DNA from: Ruminococcaceae bacterium UBA1404
GTDB taxonomy: Bacteria; Bacillota; Clostridia; Oscillospirales; Ruminococcaceae
DNA: 53,487 bases
Direction: 5' to 3'
Assembly: GCA_002305075.1 (NCBI GenBank)
Contig: DBQC01000001.1
Coordinates: forward strand, 1-53,487
Both the position numbers and the translations under genes were made by a program. Of this stretch, positions 1 through 6,911 are shown one piece after another (position 1 is the stretch's first letter; each line of letters starts with the position of its first letter). The notes beneath the pieces are model-generated. The model saw only the letters and a list, made by a program, of their open reading frames with translations, made no database searches and was not told the DNA's origin.

Positions 1-50
1 CTTCCTTGGTAAGGAAGAGGTCGACAGTTCGAATCTGTTCAACAGCTCCA
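1..50 (+). tRNA. tRNA-Thr(GGT), 3' part
   Basis: This is the 3' part of a tRNA cut by the window edge. It has an anticodon stem CTTCC/GGAAG around the loop TTGGTAA, giving anticodon GGT (threonine). A T-arm with loop TTCGAAT follows, then the 3' acceptor strand, discriminator T and an encoded CCA ending at 50. The D-arm and 5' acceptor strand lie outside the window. Confidence 0.9.
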
Positions 51-53
51 GAC

Positions 54-87
54 GGTTACCCGGCAGACGTGTGTTTGTCGGGTAACC
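54..87 (+). other. hairpin between two tRNA genes
   Basis: GGTTACCCG (54-62) and CGGGTAACC (79-87) form a perfect 9-bp stem that can extend inwards with weaker pairs. It sits between the CCA of tRNA-Thr and the first base of tRNA-Ala. No T-tract follows, so it is more likely a tRNA processing or spacer hairpin than a terminator; this is inference. Confidence 0.4.
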
Positions 88-98
88 TAGTCTAAAAC

Positions 99-174
99 GG
101 GCGATTAGCTCAGCTGGGAGAGCGCTGCGTTCGCAACGCAGAGGTCGTGAGTTCGAGCCTCATATCGTCCACCA
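99..174 (+). tRNA. tRNA-Ala(CGC)
   Basis: A complete 76-nt tRNA. The acceptor strands GGGCGAT and ATCGTCC pair with one G-U. The D-arm has the usual AGCTCAGCTGGGAGAGC form, and the anticodon stem CTGCG/CGCAG encloses TTCGCAA, giving anticodon CGC. The T-loop is TTCGAGC and CCA is encoded at 172-174. It decodes GCG alanine codons. Confidence 0.95.
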
Positions 175-211
175 AAAAGCCAGTAACCATGCGGGTTTAC
201 TGGCTTTTTTT
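175..211 (+). terminator. terminator of the tRNA transcript
   Basis: GCCAGTAA (179-186) pairs with TTACTGGC (197-204) and is followed by a run of seven T. It directly abuts the tRNA-Ala CCA end. The loop contains CCATGCGG, which resembles the loops of several other terminators in the window. Confidence 0.85.
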
Positions 212-380
212 CTTTCATATTTGCAAATTGTCTATACACAATTGTATCAAGGCGTGGTGATCCTCATCAAAGAAAAGCAAAGAGATTACACGCCGAAATT
301 ACCGTATGACAAAGACTCCATGTCTTTATCTTTCCTCAGTCAGTTTGGTGCCAAACCTGCGTTAGCATAGTTGCGGGCTG

Positions 381-764
381 CTACAATAGCAGCCCGATAA
401 GCTCCGCAAGAGCGCTATAATTGGCAACAACGCCAACAATTGTGATGAGCAAAAACATACCGCTCAGAATAAGTACAGCACGGCAAAAGTTTTTTCTGGC
501 GAGGTTCGTTTTGGCGCCGAACGCCCACACAAAGGCTAGTATGATACCAATGATAGGCAGTGAAAGGGCCAGCATCGTAAGCACATAACCCAAAACACTA
601 AGCTGCGAGTTGTTTTGCGCCGGCTTTGCTACATTTTCAGCGGCTGTCACTGCAACGGGGGCGGGTGGTACTTTGGGCGAAGCGTTGGGGGTTCCGCAGT
701 CGGGGCAGAATTTGCTTTCCGCCTCCAGCTCTGCGTTGCAGGCCGAACAAATCGTTTTTGTCAC
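381..764 (-). CDS. zinc-ribbon membrane protein
   Basis: A 127-residue protein of unknown function. The N-terminus carries a zinc ribbon of the form CSACNAEL...FCPDCGTPN, with two CxxC pairs about 15 residues apart. A Pro/Ala linker (residues 30-50) and two hydrophobic segments (about 57-83 and 93-118) follow, so it is probably a small membrane protein with a cytoplasmic zinc knuckle. The start is GTG at 764, because GGGAGG lies 9 nt upstream; the longer frame to 821 has no ribosome site. A perfect hairpin (374-396) overlaps the stop codon but lacks a clear T-tract. It is the last of five small minus-strand genes of similar type, so a shared envelope-related role is possible but unproven. Confidence 0.65.
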   Translation of the reverse strand: MTKTICSACNAELEAESKFCPDCGTPNASPKVPPAPVAVTAAENVAKPAQNNSQLSVLGYVLTMLALSLPIIGIILAFVWAFGAKTNLARKNFCRAVLILSGMFLLITIVGVVANYSALAELIGLLL

Positions 765-1030
765 CGGATATATCCTCCCATCGTATACACTTATTAAAAT
801 AGAACTGCAACCGCGCATCAAAATCTTCTACAATGCCCGGAATATTGGCATCCGCCTCCAGCTGCAGGTATTGCTTGCCGGAGGCGGTACCCATCTATCC
901 GCTGCCTGTGACTATTTTCCGGTGTATCCTGAACATCGATAAGGTCTCGACCACTAGATCAAGAATGTCATTCGAGGTCAGGGCATTGGGTAAAGCGTCA
1001 GTGCCCTTAATGGATCAGGGGTTTATGTTC

Positions 1031-1524
1031 TTAGCTTTCTGATTTTGAAAGCGTTATGCTGAACCCCGCATCTTTTTCATAGGTGATCATAACGCTGATA
1101 TTGCTGCCATTTGTCGCCCCATACATCATGCTGTCGCCAGTGGTCATCTCATAGGCTTCCTCTGAGAAGATAGCCTTAATTTCTTCTAGATAGGGAACAA
1201 ATTGTTCGTCGGAGATATCCTCTATCATAATATAGAGTGAATCAGCTGCCTCCAACATGCCGGTAATCTTGCCGCCCTTGAACTCTGGAATGGTTTTTGC
1301 AAGGTCCGATGTCGGCCATTCGCCCGAGCCAAAGGTTAGCCCTCGCCGTCCTCACCCTTGACAACCAACTTGTCACCATCGATATCTGCTTTTACTCCTG
1401 CGCTATCAAGAATCTTTTCTACAATCGCTTCTCCGGCCTTCTGCTCAAGCTTTTCTTTTATGCCGCAGCCGGCAAGCGAGAAAACCAGCAAAAGAACCAA
1501 TAACCCGGCTAAGATTTTCTTCAT
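1031..1524 (-). pseudogene. lipoprotein gene with a one-base frameshift
   Basis: Two reading frames form one lipoprotein. The first part (1524 down to 1336) begins MKKILAGLLVLLLVFSLAGC, a signal peptide with lipobox LAGC, followed by an amphipathic helix and a DGDKLVVKGEDGEG segment. It stops at a TAA. The frame then continues from about 1340 to 1031 as LTFGSGEWPTSDLAKTIPEF and on to a stop after TLSKSES. Reading GAGGGC as GAGGGGC would join them, so one G appears to be missing near 1341-1343. The combined length would be about 164 residues. A GGAG lies 13 nt before the ATG. Function is unknown; the gene may be truly broken or the deletion may be a sequencing error. Confidence 0.65.
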
Positions 1525-1572
1525 ATTGCTACACACGCTCCTCACAGTTAGATGTAGATGTTTGACACCCGA

Positions 1573-2391
1573 TTATTTCTGATATTCGATGGATACAGCA
1601 TTCTCCTCACCTTTATAGACGAAGCTCATCATGCTGTTGTCCTTGAAAGCGAGAAATTCCATATGGTCGCTGTCGATATTCGGCTGCGTATCAAAACTAA
1701 AACCTTTGGCTGTCAATGCGTCAATGTAGGATTTTACCTTTTCGGCGCTTTCTACTGTTATCTCCAGACGGATGATACCGTCTTCCCGCAAGATTTTGCC
1801 GATGTGCCCCTCAAGCTGCGGCACGCCGGGCAAATCGAGATGGGGCCATGCTTCTCCTTCGCCCTCTGGCATTTGAGGGTCGCTTGAGATCGCTTCCAAT
1901 CCGGACAGAATGAGGTACACGGATGTTTTTCCGGCGTATTGGGGGTTGGCGCGCATGGCATCTTTGCTAAGCATAATGTTATAGCCGATACCATCCATAT
2001 TTGCAAAAATCATATACCCGTCCGATGTTTCATCCGTGTTTAAATTCGGAGCGGCACTCAGCGCGCCCTCATAAAAATCGCACAGCGTATCGATGCCGTT
2101 ATCGCTTACATAGATAATTTCCAGGCCATTACTTGCAGGATTTTCTTTTACATCGAGTATCTTGGCATCGGCCGCCAGCGGCAGAATATCGATGGGATAG
2201 CTAGCCGGAAGGACTTTGAAAGCCGCATCAACTTCGGTTTGTGATTTAGGCTCAGAAACTGCCTCACTTTGGCTGGATACCTCCGGGGATACAGCGTCGC
2301 TGGTTTGATTTGGGGCGGGGGTTTCGGTTTTGCAACCGGCAAGCACCAAAAGCAAGATAAAGATTAGTAGAAATAGCGCCTTTGTTTTCAT
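1573..2391 (-). CDS. putative lipoprotein
   Basis: A 272-residue exported lipoprotein of unknown function. ATG at 2391 is chosen because GGAGAG lies just upstream; the longer frame to 2430 adds residues before the signal peptide. The N-terminus is MKTKALFLLIFILLLVLAGC, with lipobox LAGC, followed by a Pro/Ser/Glu-rich linker (about 20-55). The rest is soluble and probably two similar alpha/beta halves: each half has a 'phenotype' of a YSDN/FEG-like segment followed by a conserved Met/Val core, but no domain is recognised with certainty. It lies 48 nt upstream of the frameshifted lipoprotein gene on the same strand, suggesting co-transcription. Confidence 0.65.
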   Translation of the reverse strand: MKTKALFLLIFILLLVLAGCKTETPAPNQTSDAVSPEVSSQSEAVSEPKSQTEVDAAFKVLPASYPIDILPLAADAKILDVKENPASNGLEIIYVSDNGIDTLCDFYEGALSAAPNLNTDETSDGYMIFANMDGIGYNIMLSKDAMRANPQYAGKTSVYLILSGLEAISSDPQMPEGEGEAWPHLDLPGVPQLEGHIGKILREDGIIRLEITVESAEKVKSYIDALTAKGFSFDTQPNIDSDHMEFLAFKDNSMMSFVYKGEENAVSIEYQK

Positions 2392-2439
2392 ATCGGCTCT
2401 CCTAACATTTCTTTGAAATAGTAGGTTCAAAGTGGTGCT

Positions 2440-2784
2440 CTATTTTAAGATATCAAATGCTCCGATTAAGGGTAGCCTCTTGGCTTTACCTCCAAACCCA
2501 TTGATAAGCCCCATGATGCTAAAAACTAAAACAACAATTCCGAAAAGCGGAAGCAGCATCCAGCCAACAACGGGAATGACGCCCAAAACCACATTGCCGA
2601 TGACAGCGGCAATTAATAGTACCAGCGATTGATTGGCATGAAACTTGGCATATTTCGATTCGGGACAGGCGAGCAGTGGCAAAAAGAAGATCAGATAGGC
2701 TAGCCCTGCCATGGTTTTGTTCTTTTCAATGTCTTCCGGGGTGAAGTCGGTGGTTTGTTCTGTCATTTCTGTCATTTCTGTCAT
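2440..2784 (-). CDS. DUF4870-like small membrane protein
   Basis: A protein of about 114 residues with a short acidic/Thr-rich N-terminus (MTEMTEQTTDF) and three hydrophobic segments, about residues 24-42, 52-75 and 76-98. The pattern of a helix, a YAKFHANQSL amphipathic stretch and a helical hairpin ending in a glycine-rich tail resembles the DUF4870 (Tic20-like) family of unknown function. Three ATG codons follow GGAGG at 2, 5 and 8 nt; the third (2784) has the best spacing, while 2787 and 2790 are alternatives. It is in the same orientation as the neighbouring lipoprotein and zinc-ribbon genes. Confidence 0.65.
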   Translation of the reverse strand: MTEMTEMTEQTTDFTPEDIEKNKTMAGLAYLIFFLPLLACPESKYAKFHANQSLVLLIAAVIGNVVLGVIPVVGWMLLPLFGIVVLVFSIMGLINGFGGKAKRLPLIGAFDILK

Positions 2785-2903
2785 CATCATTACCTCCAAA
2801 GTTTATTATAGTTATGAGCCCATGTATTTTGAGCGTGCCTCGGCCGTCTTTGCCGCGGCTGCAATGGGTACAAGACCGTTTGGAGCTTGCTATGTCATCC
2901 CTC

Positions 2904-3269
2904 CTATTCCACACTAGATAGCGGGGCACCACAGACGGAACAAAATGTGCTGCCCTTTGAAACGGGCGAATTACAACGGGCGCAGATGCGGGGGACACAG
3001 TCTGTACACATCAGGCGATTCTCGTTAAAATGCTCGTCGCACACCCATCGATGGCAGCGAAGGCATCGGTTAAAGTGCAGCCGTGCGTCCTGTTCGCCTA
3101 AGCGTAAGGCCTCCTGTGGCGTATTACAGAGAAACAAAGGTGTGGTGTAACCGCTGCCGCAGATCTCGCAAAAGAAGGTCAGGCGAAAACCGACCCCGTC
3201 GTGCACCGTTCGGCATTTTGCCGTGAACACGGGAAGACCTCTATCCACCCCCACAATTCGCCCCCCCAT
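2904..3269 (-). CDS. cysteine-rich zinc-ribbon protein
   Basis: About 121 residues with many CxxC pairs: FCEICGSG near residue 36, then CLRCHRWVC, CTDC, CARC and a C-terminal CSVCGAPL. These should bind three or four structural zinc ions in treble-clef or zinc-ribbon folds. No membrane segment is seen after the proposed start. The frame stays open upstream to 3362, with weak ATG, GTG and TTG options, but none has a good ribosome site. The ATG at 3269 has a weak AGG 9 nt upstream and begins MGGRIVGVDRGLPVF, which looks like a folded-domain start. Function is unknown. It is the first gene of the small minus-strand cluster. Confidence 0.55.
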   Translation of the reverse strand: MGGRIVGVDRGLPVFTAKCRTVHDGVGFRLTFFCEICGSGYTTPLFLCNTPQEALRLGEQDARLHFNRCLRCHRWVCDEHFNENRLMCTDCVPRICARCNSPVSKGSTFCSVCGAPLSSVE

Positions 3270-3511
3270 CTGCTTTTGCCTGAGCCGCCGTGCTTTTTCG
3301 CTCGGCACAAAAGATGCCAAGCTTATGCAAATCAAGATCATATAGGCTGTGGATGACTCCAATCATCTGGTTGCGCAGCCACGCACTTTGCACAAAACCA
3401 CCCTCCTCTCATGTTGTTCTACGCCATTGACTCAGTTAGATTAATTTGGTAATCTGAAGTGGATACAGTAGCTGTCTTCAGCTTCATCATACGAGAGGAG
3501 CTTCAATATGT

Positions 3512-3622
3512 AATCACCCTTGGGGTGATTGCAGAGGCGAGACAGGGATGATTTTTGGGGTGATTTTTTTATTTTTATAGGCTGATTGACAGATTGACTA
3601 AAAATAGTAGTTCTATATCGGC
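3512..3622 (+). promoter_or_regulatory. inverted repeat, alternative hairpins and possible promoter
   Basis: The 407-nt gap between 3269 and 3677 holds no convincing gene. AATCACCC (3512-3519) pairs with GGGTGATT at 3523-3530 across a 3-nt loop. An identical GGGTGATT recurs at 3558-3565, followed by TTTTTATTTTT, so the left arm could instead form a terminator-like stem with the distal copy. Downstream, TTGACA (3586-3591) with a TTCTAT/CTATAT element near 3611-3618 could be a promoter, although its spacing is about 19 nt or more. Depending on the true start site, the repeat is either an operator upstream of the binding-protein gene or part of a switchable leader. Confidence 0.4.
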
Positions 3623-3676
3623 ATGATGGCCAAGAGCGATTTGCACACCACATCACAGGAAGGAAATGGTAATGCC

Positions 3677-5062
3677 GTGAAAAAGAGAACGCATACCTGG
3701 ATAGCGCTTGCTTTGGTTGTGCTGCTGACCGCCTGTGGGCAAAATACCGGACTTAGCCCCGAGCGACCGGTAACGCTTACGCTGTGGCACAATTTTGGGG
3801 GTCAGATGCAGGCCATGATGGATGCCCACATCGAGGAGTTTAACGCCACGGTCGGGCAGCAAAAGGGCATTGTCATCAGTGTTACCTCTATTTCGGGCTC
3901 GGCGGCCATTCAGGAAAAGCTGACCATGATTGCGGCCGGCGACCCCGGTGCACCCGAAATGCCGGATATTACCACCTGTTATCCGGCCACGGCTACGCTG
4001 CTGGCAGACAAAGGACTCCTCACGCCGCTACACGGATACTTTACCGACGCCGAGCTTGCGGAATATCTGCCCCGTTTTCTGGAGGAAGGCAGGCTGGCCG
4101 ATGGAAAGCTTTATGTATTTCCCTTTGCCAAGTCCACCGAGGTGCTGTTCCTGAACCAAACGCTGTTCGAGCGCTTTTCATCCGCCACTGGCGTGACAAT
4201 GGACAGCCTTTCCACCTTTGAGGGGCTTTCCAAGGCGGCTATGGGATATTACCGCTGGACCGACGAGCAGACGCAGGATATACCCAATGATGGCAAGACC
4301 TTCTACGCCTCCGACTCGTTTTTCAATCTAGCTCAGGTCGGTATGGAACAGATGGGCGTTTCTCTTTTTCTCGGCGAGGAGCTTAAGCTGGACACGCCAG
4401 AATTCGAACGGATTTGGAATTCCGTTTTTGAACCGGCGGTAAAGGGGGGCTACGCCATTTATGACGGCTATTCCTCCGATCTTTCCAAAACAGGGGACAT
4501 CCTCTGCTCCACCGGTTCGACGGCCGGCATTCTTTTTTACGGCGATGCGATTACCTACCCAAACAATGTCAAGGAAACCGTGGAACATACAGTTTTGCCC
4601 TATCCAACCTTTGAGGGCGGCAAAAAAATTGCCATCCAGCGGGGGAGCGGCCTGGCGGTAGCAAAAACCACACCGGAAAAACAAGAAGCGGCCACTTTGT
4701 TCCTCAAATGGTTTACCGCGCCGGAGCGGAATATGCGTTTTGTTTCGTCAACCGGTTATCTTCCGGTGACCGCTCGAGCCTTTACCGACCATATGGAGCG
4801 GGAGATCGCCCAAAATAGCAATCCAAATATTCAAAAGCTTCTGCGCACTGCCACCACCGTTCACGAAGATTATGATTTTTACATACCACCGGTGTTTGAA
4901 CGCTTTAATAGCATCGGCGACGGCTTTGAGTCCGCATTTTTTTCCATTGCGAGGAATCGCCGGGAGCAGTATCTGGAAAATCTGAGCACCATGGACGCAG
5001 AATCCGCTTATGAGCAGGCGGCCAGCGGTGCCCTGAGTGAGTTTATTAGAGCACTATCATAA
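3677..5062 (+). CDS. extracellular sugar-binding lipoprotein (family 1)
   Basis: A 461-residue ABC-type solute-binding protein, anchored outside the membrane. GTG at 3677 is chosen because it opens directly into the signal peptide VKKRTHTWIALALVVLLTAC with lipobox LTAC; the longer frame from 3623 puts 18 residues before it. An AGGAAGG lies about 13 nt upstream. The mature protein has typical family-1 features: TLTLWHNFGG at the first strand, then EEFNA, a GSAAIQEKLTMIAAGD segment, DITTCYPATA, and a later GLAVAK...AATLFLKWF segment near the C-terminal half. Such proteins usually feed sugar ABC permeases, but no permease or ATPase is nearby. Instead the next gene is a membrane sensor-regulator, suggesting a sensing role. 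Confidence 0.85.
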   Translation: MKKRTHTWIALALVVLLTACGQNTGLSPERPVTLTLWHNFGGQMQAMMDAHIEEFNATVGQQKGIVISVTSISGSAAIQEKLTMIAAGDPGAPEMPDITTCYPATATLLADKGLLTPLHGYFTDAELAEYLPRFLEEGRLADGKLYVFPFAKSTEVLFLNQTLFERFSSATGVTMDSLSTFEGLSKAAMGYYRWTDEQTQDIPNDGKTFYASDSFFNLAQVGMEQMGVSLFLGEELKLDTPEFERIWNSVFEPAVKGGYAIYDGYSSDLSKTGDILCSTGSTAGILFYGDAITYPNNVKETVEHTVLPYPTFEGGKKIAIQRGSGLAVAKTTPEKQEAATLFLKWFTAPERNMRFVSSTGYLPVTARAFTDHMEREIAQNSNPNIQKLLRTATTVHEDYDFYIPPVFERFNSIGDGFESAFFSIARNRREQYLENLSTMDAESAYEQAASGALSEFIRALS

Positions 5063-5081
5063 ACCAAAGGAGGGGTTGTGG

Positions 5082-6718
5082 GTGCCAAAGCAGAGGCTCA
5101 TTAAGGCACTGGGACTGTATCGTCAAGCGATACGCCACAGCGGTCAAAACGGTCTGCCCATGCGCCTGCGGCTGTTTCTTTTTCTGGTTTTGTTCCTCAA
5201 TACCATCATGCTGGGCGTTCTGCTTATCCTGTTTACAACGGGTGTTTTTAGAGCTGGATTGCGGGAGCACAGACCGGTTCTTGGAAATGAATTGACCCAC
5301 ATTGCGCAGGATATCTATCGATCCTTTGGCGCAGTTTCGGTGCAGACGGTGGACCTTGCCAAAGAGCTCTCGGTGACGCTGGAGCGCAACCTGACAGAAC
5401 ACGGTGGCGAGGCCGCTGCTTTGCAGGCAAGCACCGATTTGCTGGAGCCTCTGCTGGCGGACGAGCTGAGCCGGCTGACCGGGGCGCTGGAAAAGTCGGG
5501 CGCCAGCGGCGTTTTTCTCCTGCTGGATGCGACCGTCAACCCTGCGCTACCCAATGCAGCCAACTCCAGAGCCTGCCTTTACCTAAAAAACATGGAGCCG
5601 AATATCGTCAATGGTATGGCGGCAAATCTGCATTTTGGAATTGGTCCGATGTCGATTGCTAGGAACCATGGAATTTATCTTCTTCCCCAGTGGCAGATGG
5701 AGATGGATGTGGGGGCTTTCCCATATTTCTCAGAGACCATGGCCGCCGCAAGGGCAGAAAAGCGTCCGCTCTCCCGCCTTTACCGATGGAGCGAGGCGAC
5801 CACTTTGCCGGGCTTTAGCGAGCGGGTCATGCTTTGTTCCGCACCGCTTATTGCTGCGGACGGCACGGTATTTGGCGTCTGCGGATTTGAGGTGAGCCAG
5901 ATGCTGTTTAAGCTTTCCTTCGCACCGCAGTCTGAAGGCTACGACCATTTGCTTTGCCTGCTCTCGCCGCTCGAAGAAGATGCGCTGCGGCTGTCCGGTG
6001 CGCTCTTTGCCGGAAACTTTGCCGCAGGTCCCGCAGCACCTGAACACACGCAAATTGAGATCTCCTCCGGACCGGGCGGCTTTTACAGCTACCGACAGCC
6101 CGAAAAAGAGGGCTATGCTGGCCTGCACGAGACGATATCCCCCTCTATCCGGTTGAATCGGCTTACGAGGATGAGCAGTGGGCGGTGGCGCTGATGATGC
6201 CCGACGAGGGCCTAAACAGGCTGATTTCTGCCAGAAGCCGCAACCTGATTGTTGGACTTTTGGCGCTCATGCTTGTAAATATCGGCCTTGCGTCCTTTAT
6301 TAGCCACAGGTATATTCGGCCGGTGGCCGAGGCTTTGGAGCGTTTGAAGAACCCCGACCCGGCCACTAAAACAAAAATTCCTGAAATCGATGATTTAATC
6401 GAATTTCTTGCAGCGCAGGACGAAGCGCCTATGCCGGGAGAAACAAAAGGACTCCCGATACAGGCACATTCGGCCTTGTATCAGGAGTTTGTAAGGAATA
6501 TTCAGTCGCTTTCTGCCGCTGAAAAAACTGTTTTTGATTTATATGTAGAAGGGCATACCGCAAAGGAAATTGCCGAGATTCTTTGTCTTTCAATCAACAC
6601 CATAAAAACCCATAACCGGCGCATCTATATGAAACTCAATGTTGCCTCACGCAAGGAGCTTATGCTGTTTGTTCAGATGATGGAGGAAGTAAGCTGCATA
6701 AATGCAAACAGCGATTAA
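5082..6718 (+). pseudogene. membrane sensor with LuxR-type HTH, frameshifted
   Basis: One gene split by an apparent single-base deletion in a C5 run at 6140-6144. The 5' frame ends at 6194 and the 3' frame resumes at about 6140 (reading LYPVESAYEDEQWAVALMM) and runs to 6718. Adding one C joins them into about 545 residues. GTG at 5082 follows AAAGGAGGGG by 6 nt. Residues about 28-52 form a transmembrane helix, followed by a roughly 300-residue extracellular region resembling a dCache sensor. A second helix (NLIVGLLALMLVNIGLASF) and a short linker come next, then a GerE/LuxR HTH: LSAAEKTVFDLYVEGHTAKE and SINTIKTHNRRIYMKL. It appears to be a one-component transmembrane regulator. It starts 20 nt after the binding-protein stop, suggesting a functional pair. 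Confidence 0.7.
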
Positions 6719-6798
6719 ACTGTGGTAAGCTAAAGCCTTGGCGTTGCGACATTGGCGTACCATAGCATAAAGACCAAAAAAGCATACAGATTCTTTAT

Positions 6799-6852
6799 GA
6801 GCGCTGCGTTCACAGCACGGGGGTCGTGAGTTTAATCCCTCATCACCCACCA
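6799..6852 (+). pseudogene. decayed 3' half of a tRNA gene
   Basis: The segment starts GAGCGCTGCGTTC, identical to part of tRNA-Ala at 117-132, and ends in ATCACCC, discriminator A and CCA. The anticodon-stem 3' strand no longer pairs, and the T-loop reads TTTAATC instead of TTCRANY. No D-arm or 5' acceptor strand precedes it. The acceptor end ATCACCC differs from that of tRNA-Ala, and CAC occupies the anticodon site, so the source could be a tRNA-Val. Fragments like this occur at element boundaries or as relics of tRNA-array rearrangement. Confidence 0.6.
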
Positions 6853-6886
6853 AAAAGCCGGTAACCATACGGGTTACCGGCTTTTT
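6852..6886. terminator. bidirectional terminator next to tRNA relic
   Basis: GCCGGTAACC (6857-6866) pairs perfectly with GGTTACCGGC (6872-6881), flanked by five A and five T. It can serve transcripts from both strands, including the minus-strand HD-GYP gene ending at 6912. Loop CCATACGG resembles that of the tRNA-Ala terminator. Confidence 0.8.
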
Positions 6887-6911
6887 GGTATGCATACTAG
6901 ATAAATGCTGC

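Noticed and set aside
3512..3530. GGGTGATT and ATCACCC as tRNA acceptor fragments
   Set aside because: They match the acceptor strands of the relic at 6799, but no other tRNA part is present and the order is wrong.
3441..3656. 71-codon minus-strand frame in the regulatory gap
   Set aside because: No ribosome site, no features, and it overlaps the inverted repeats.
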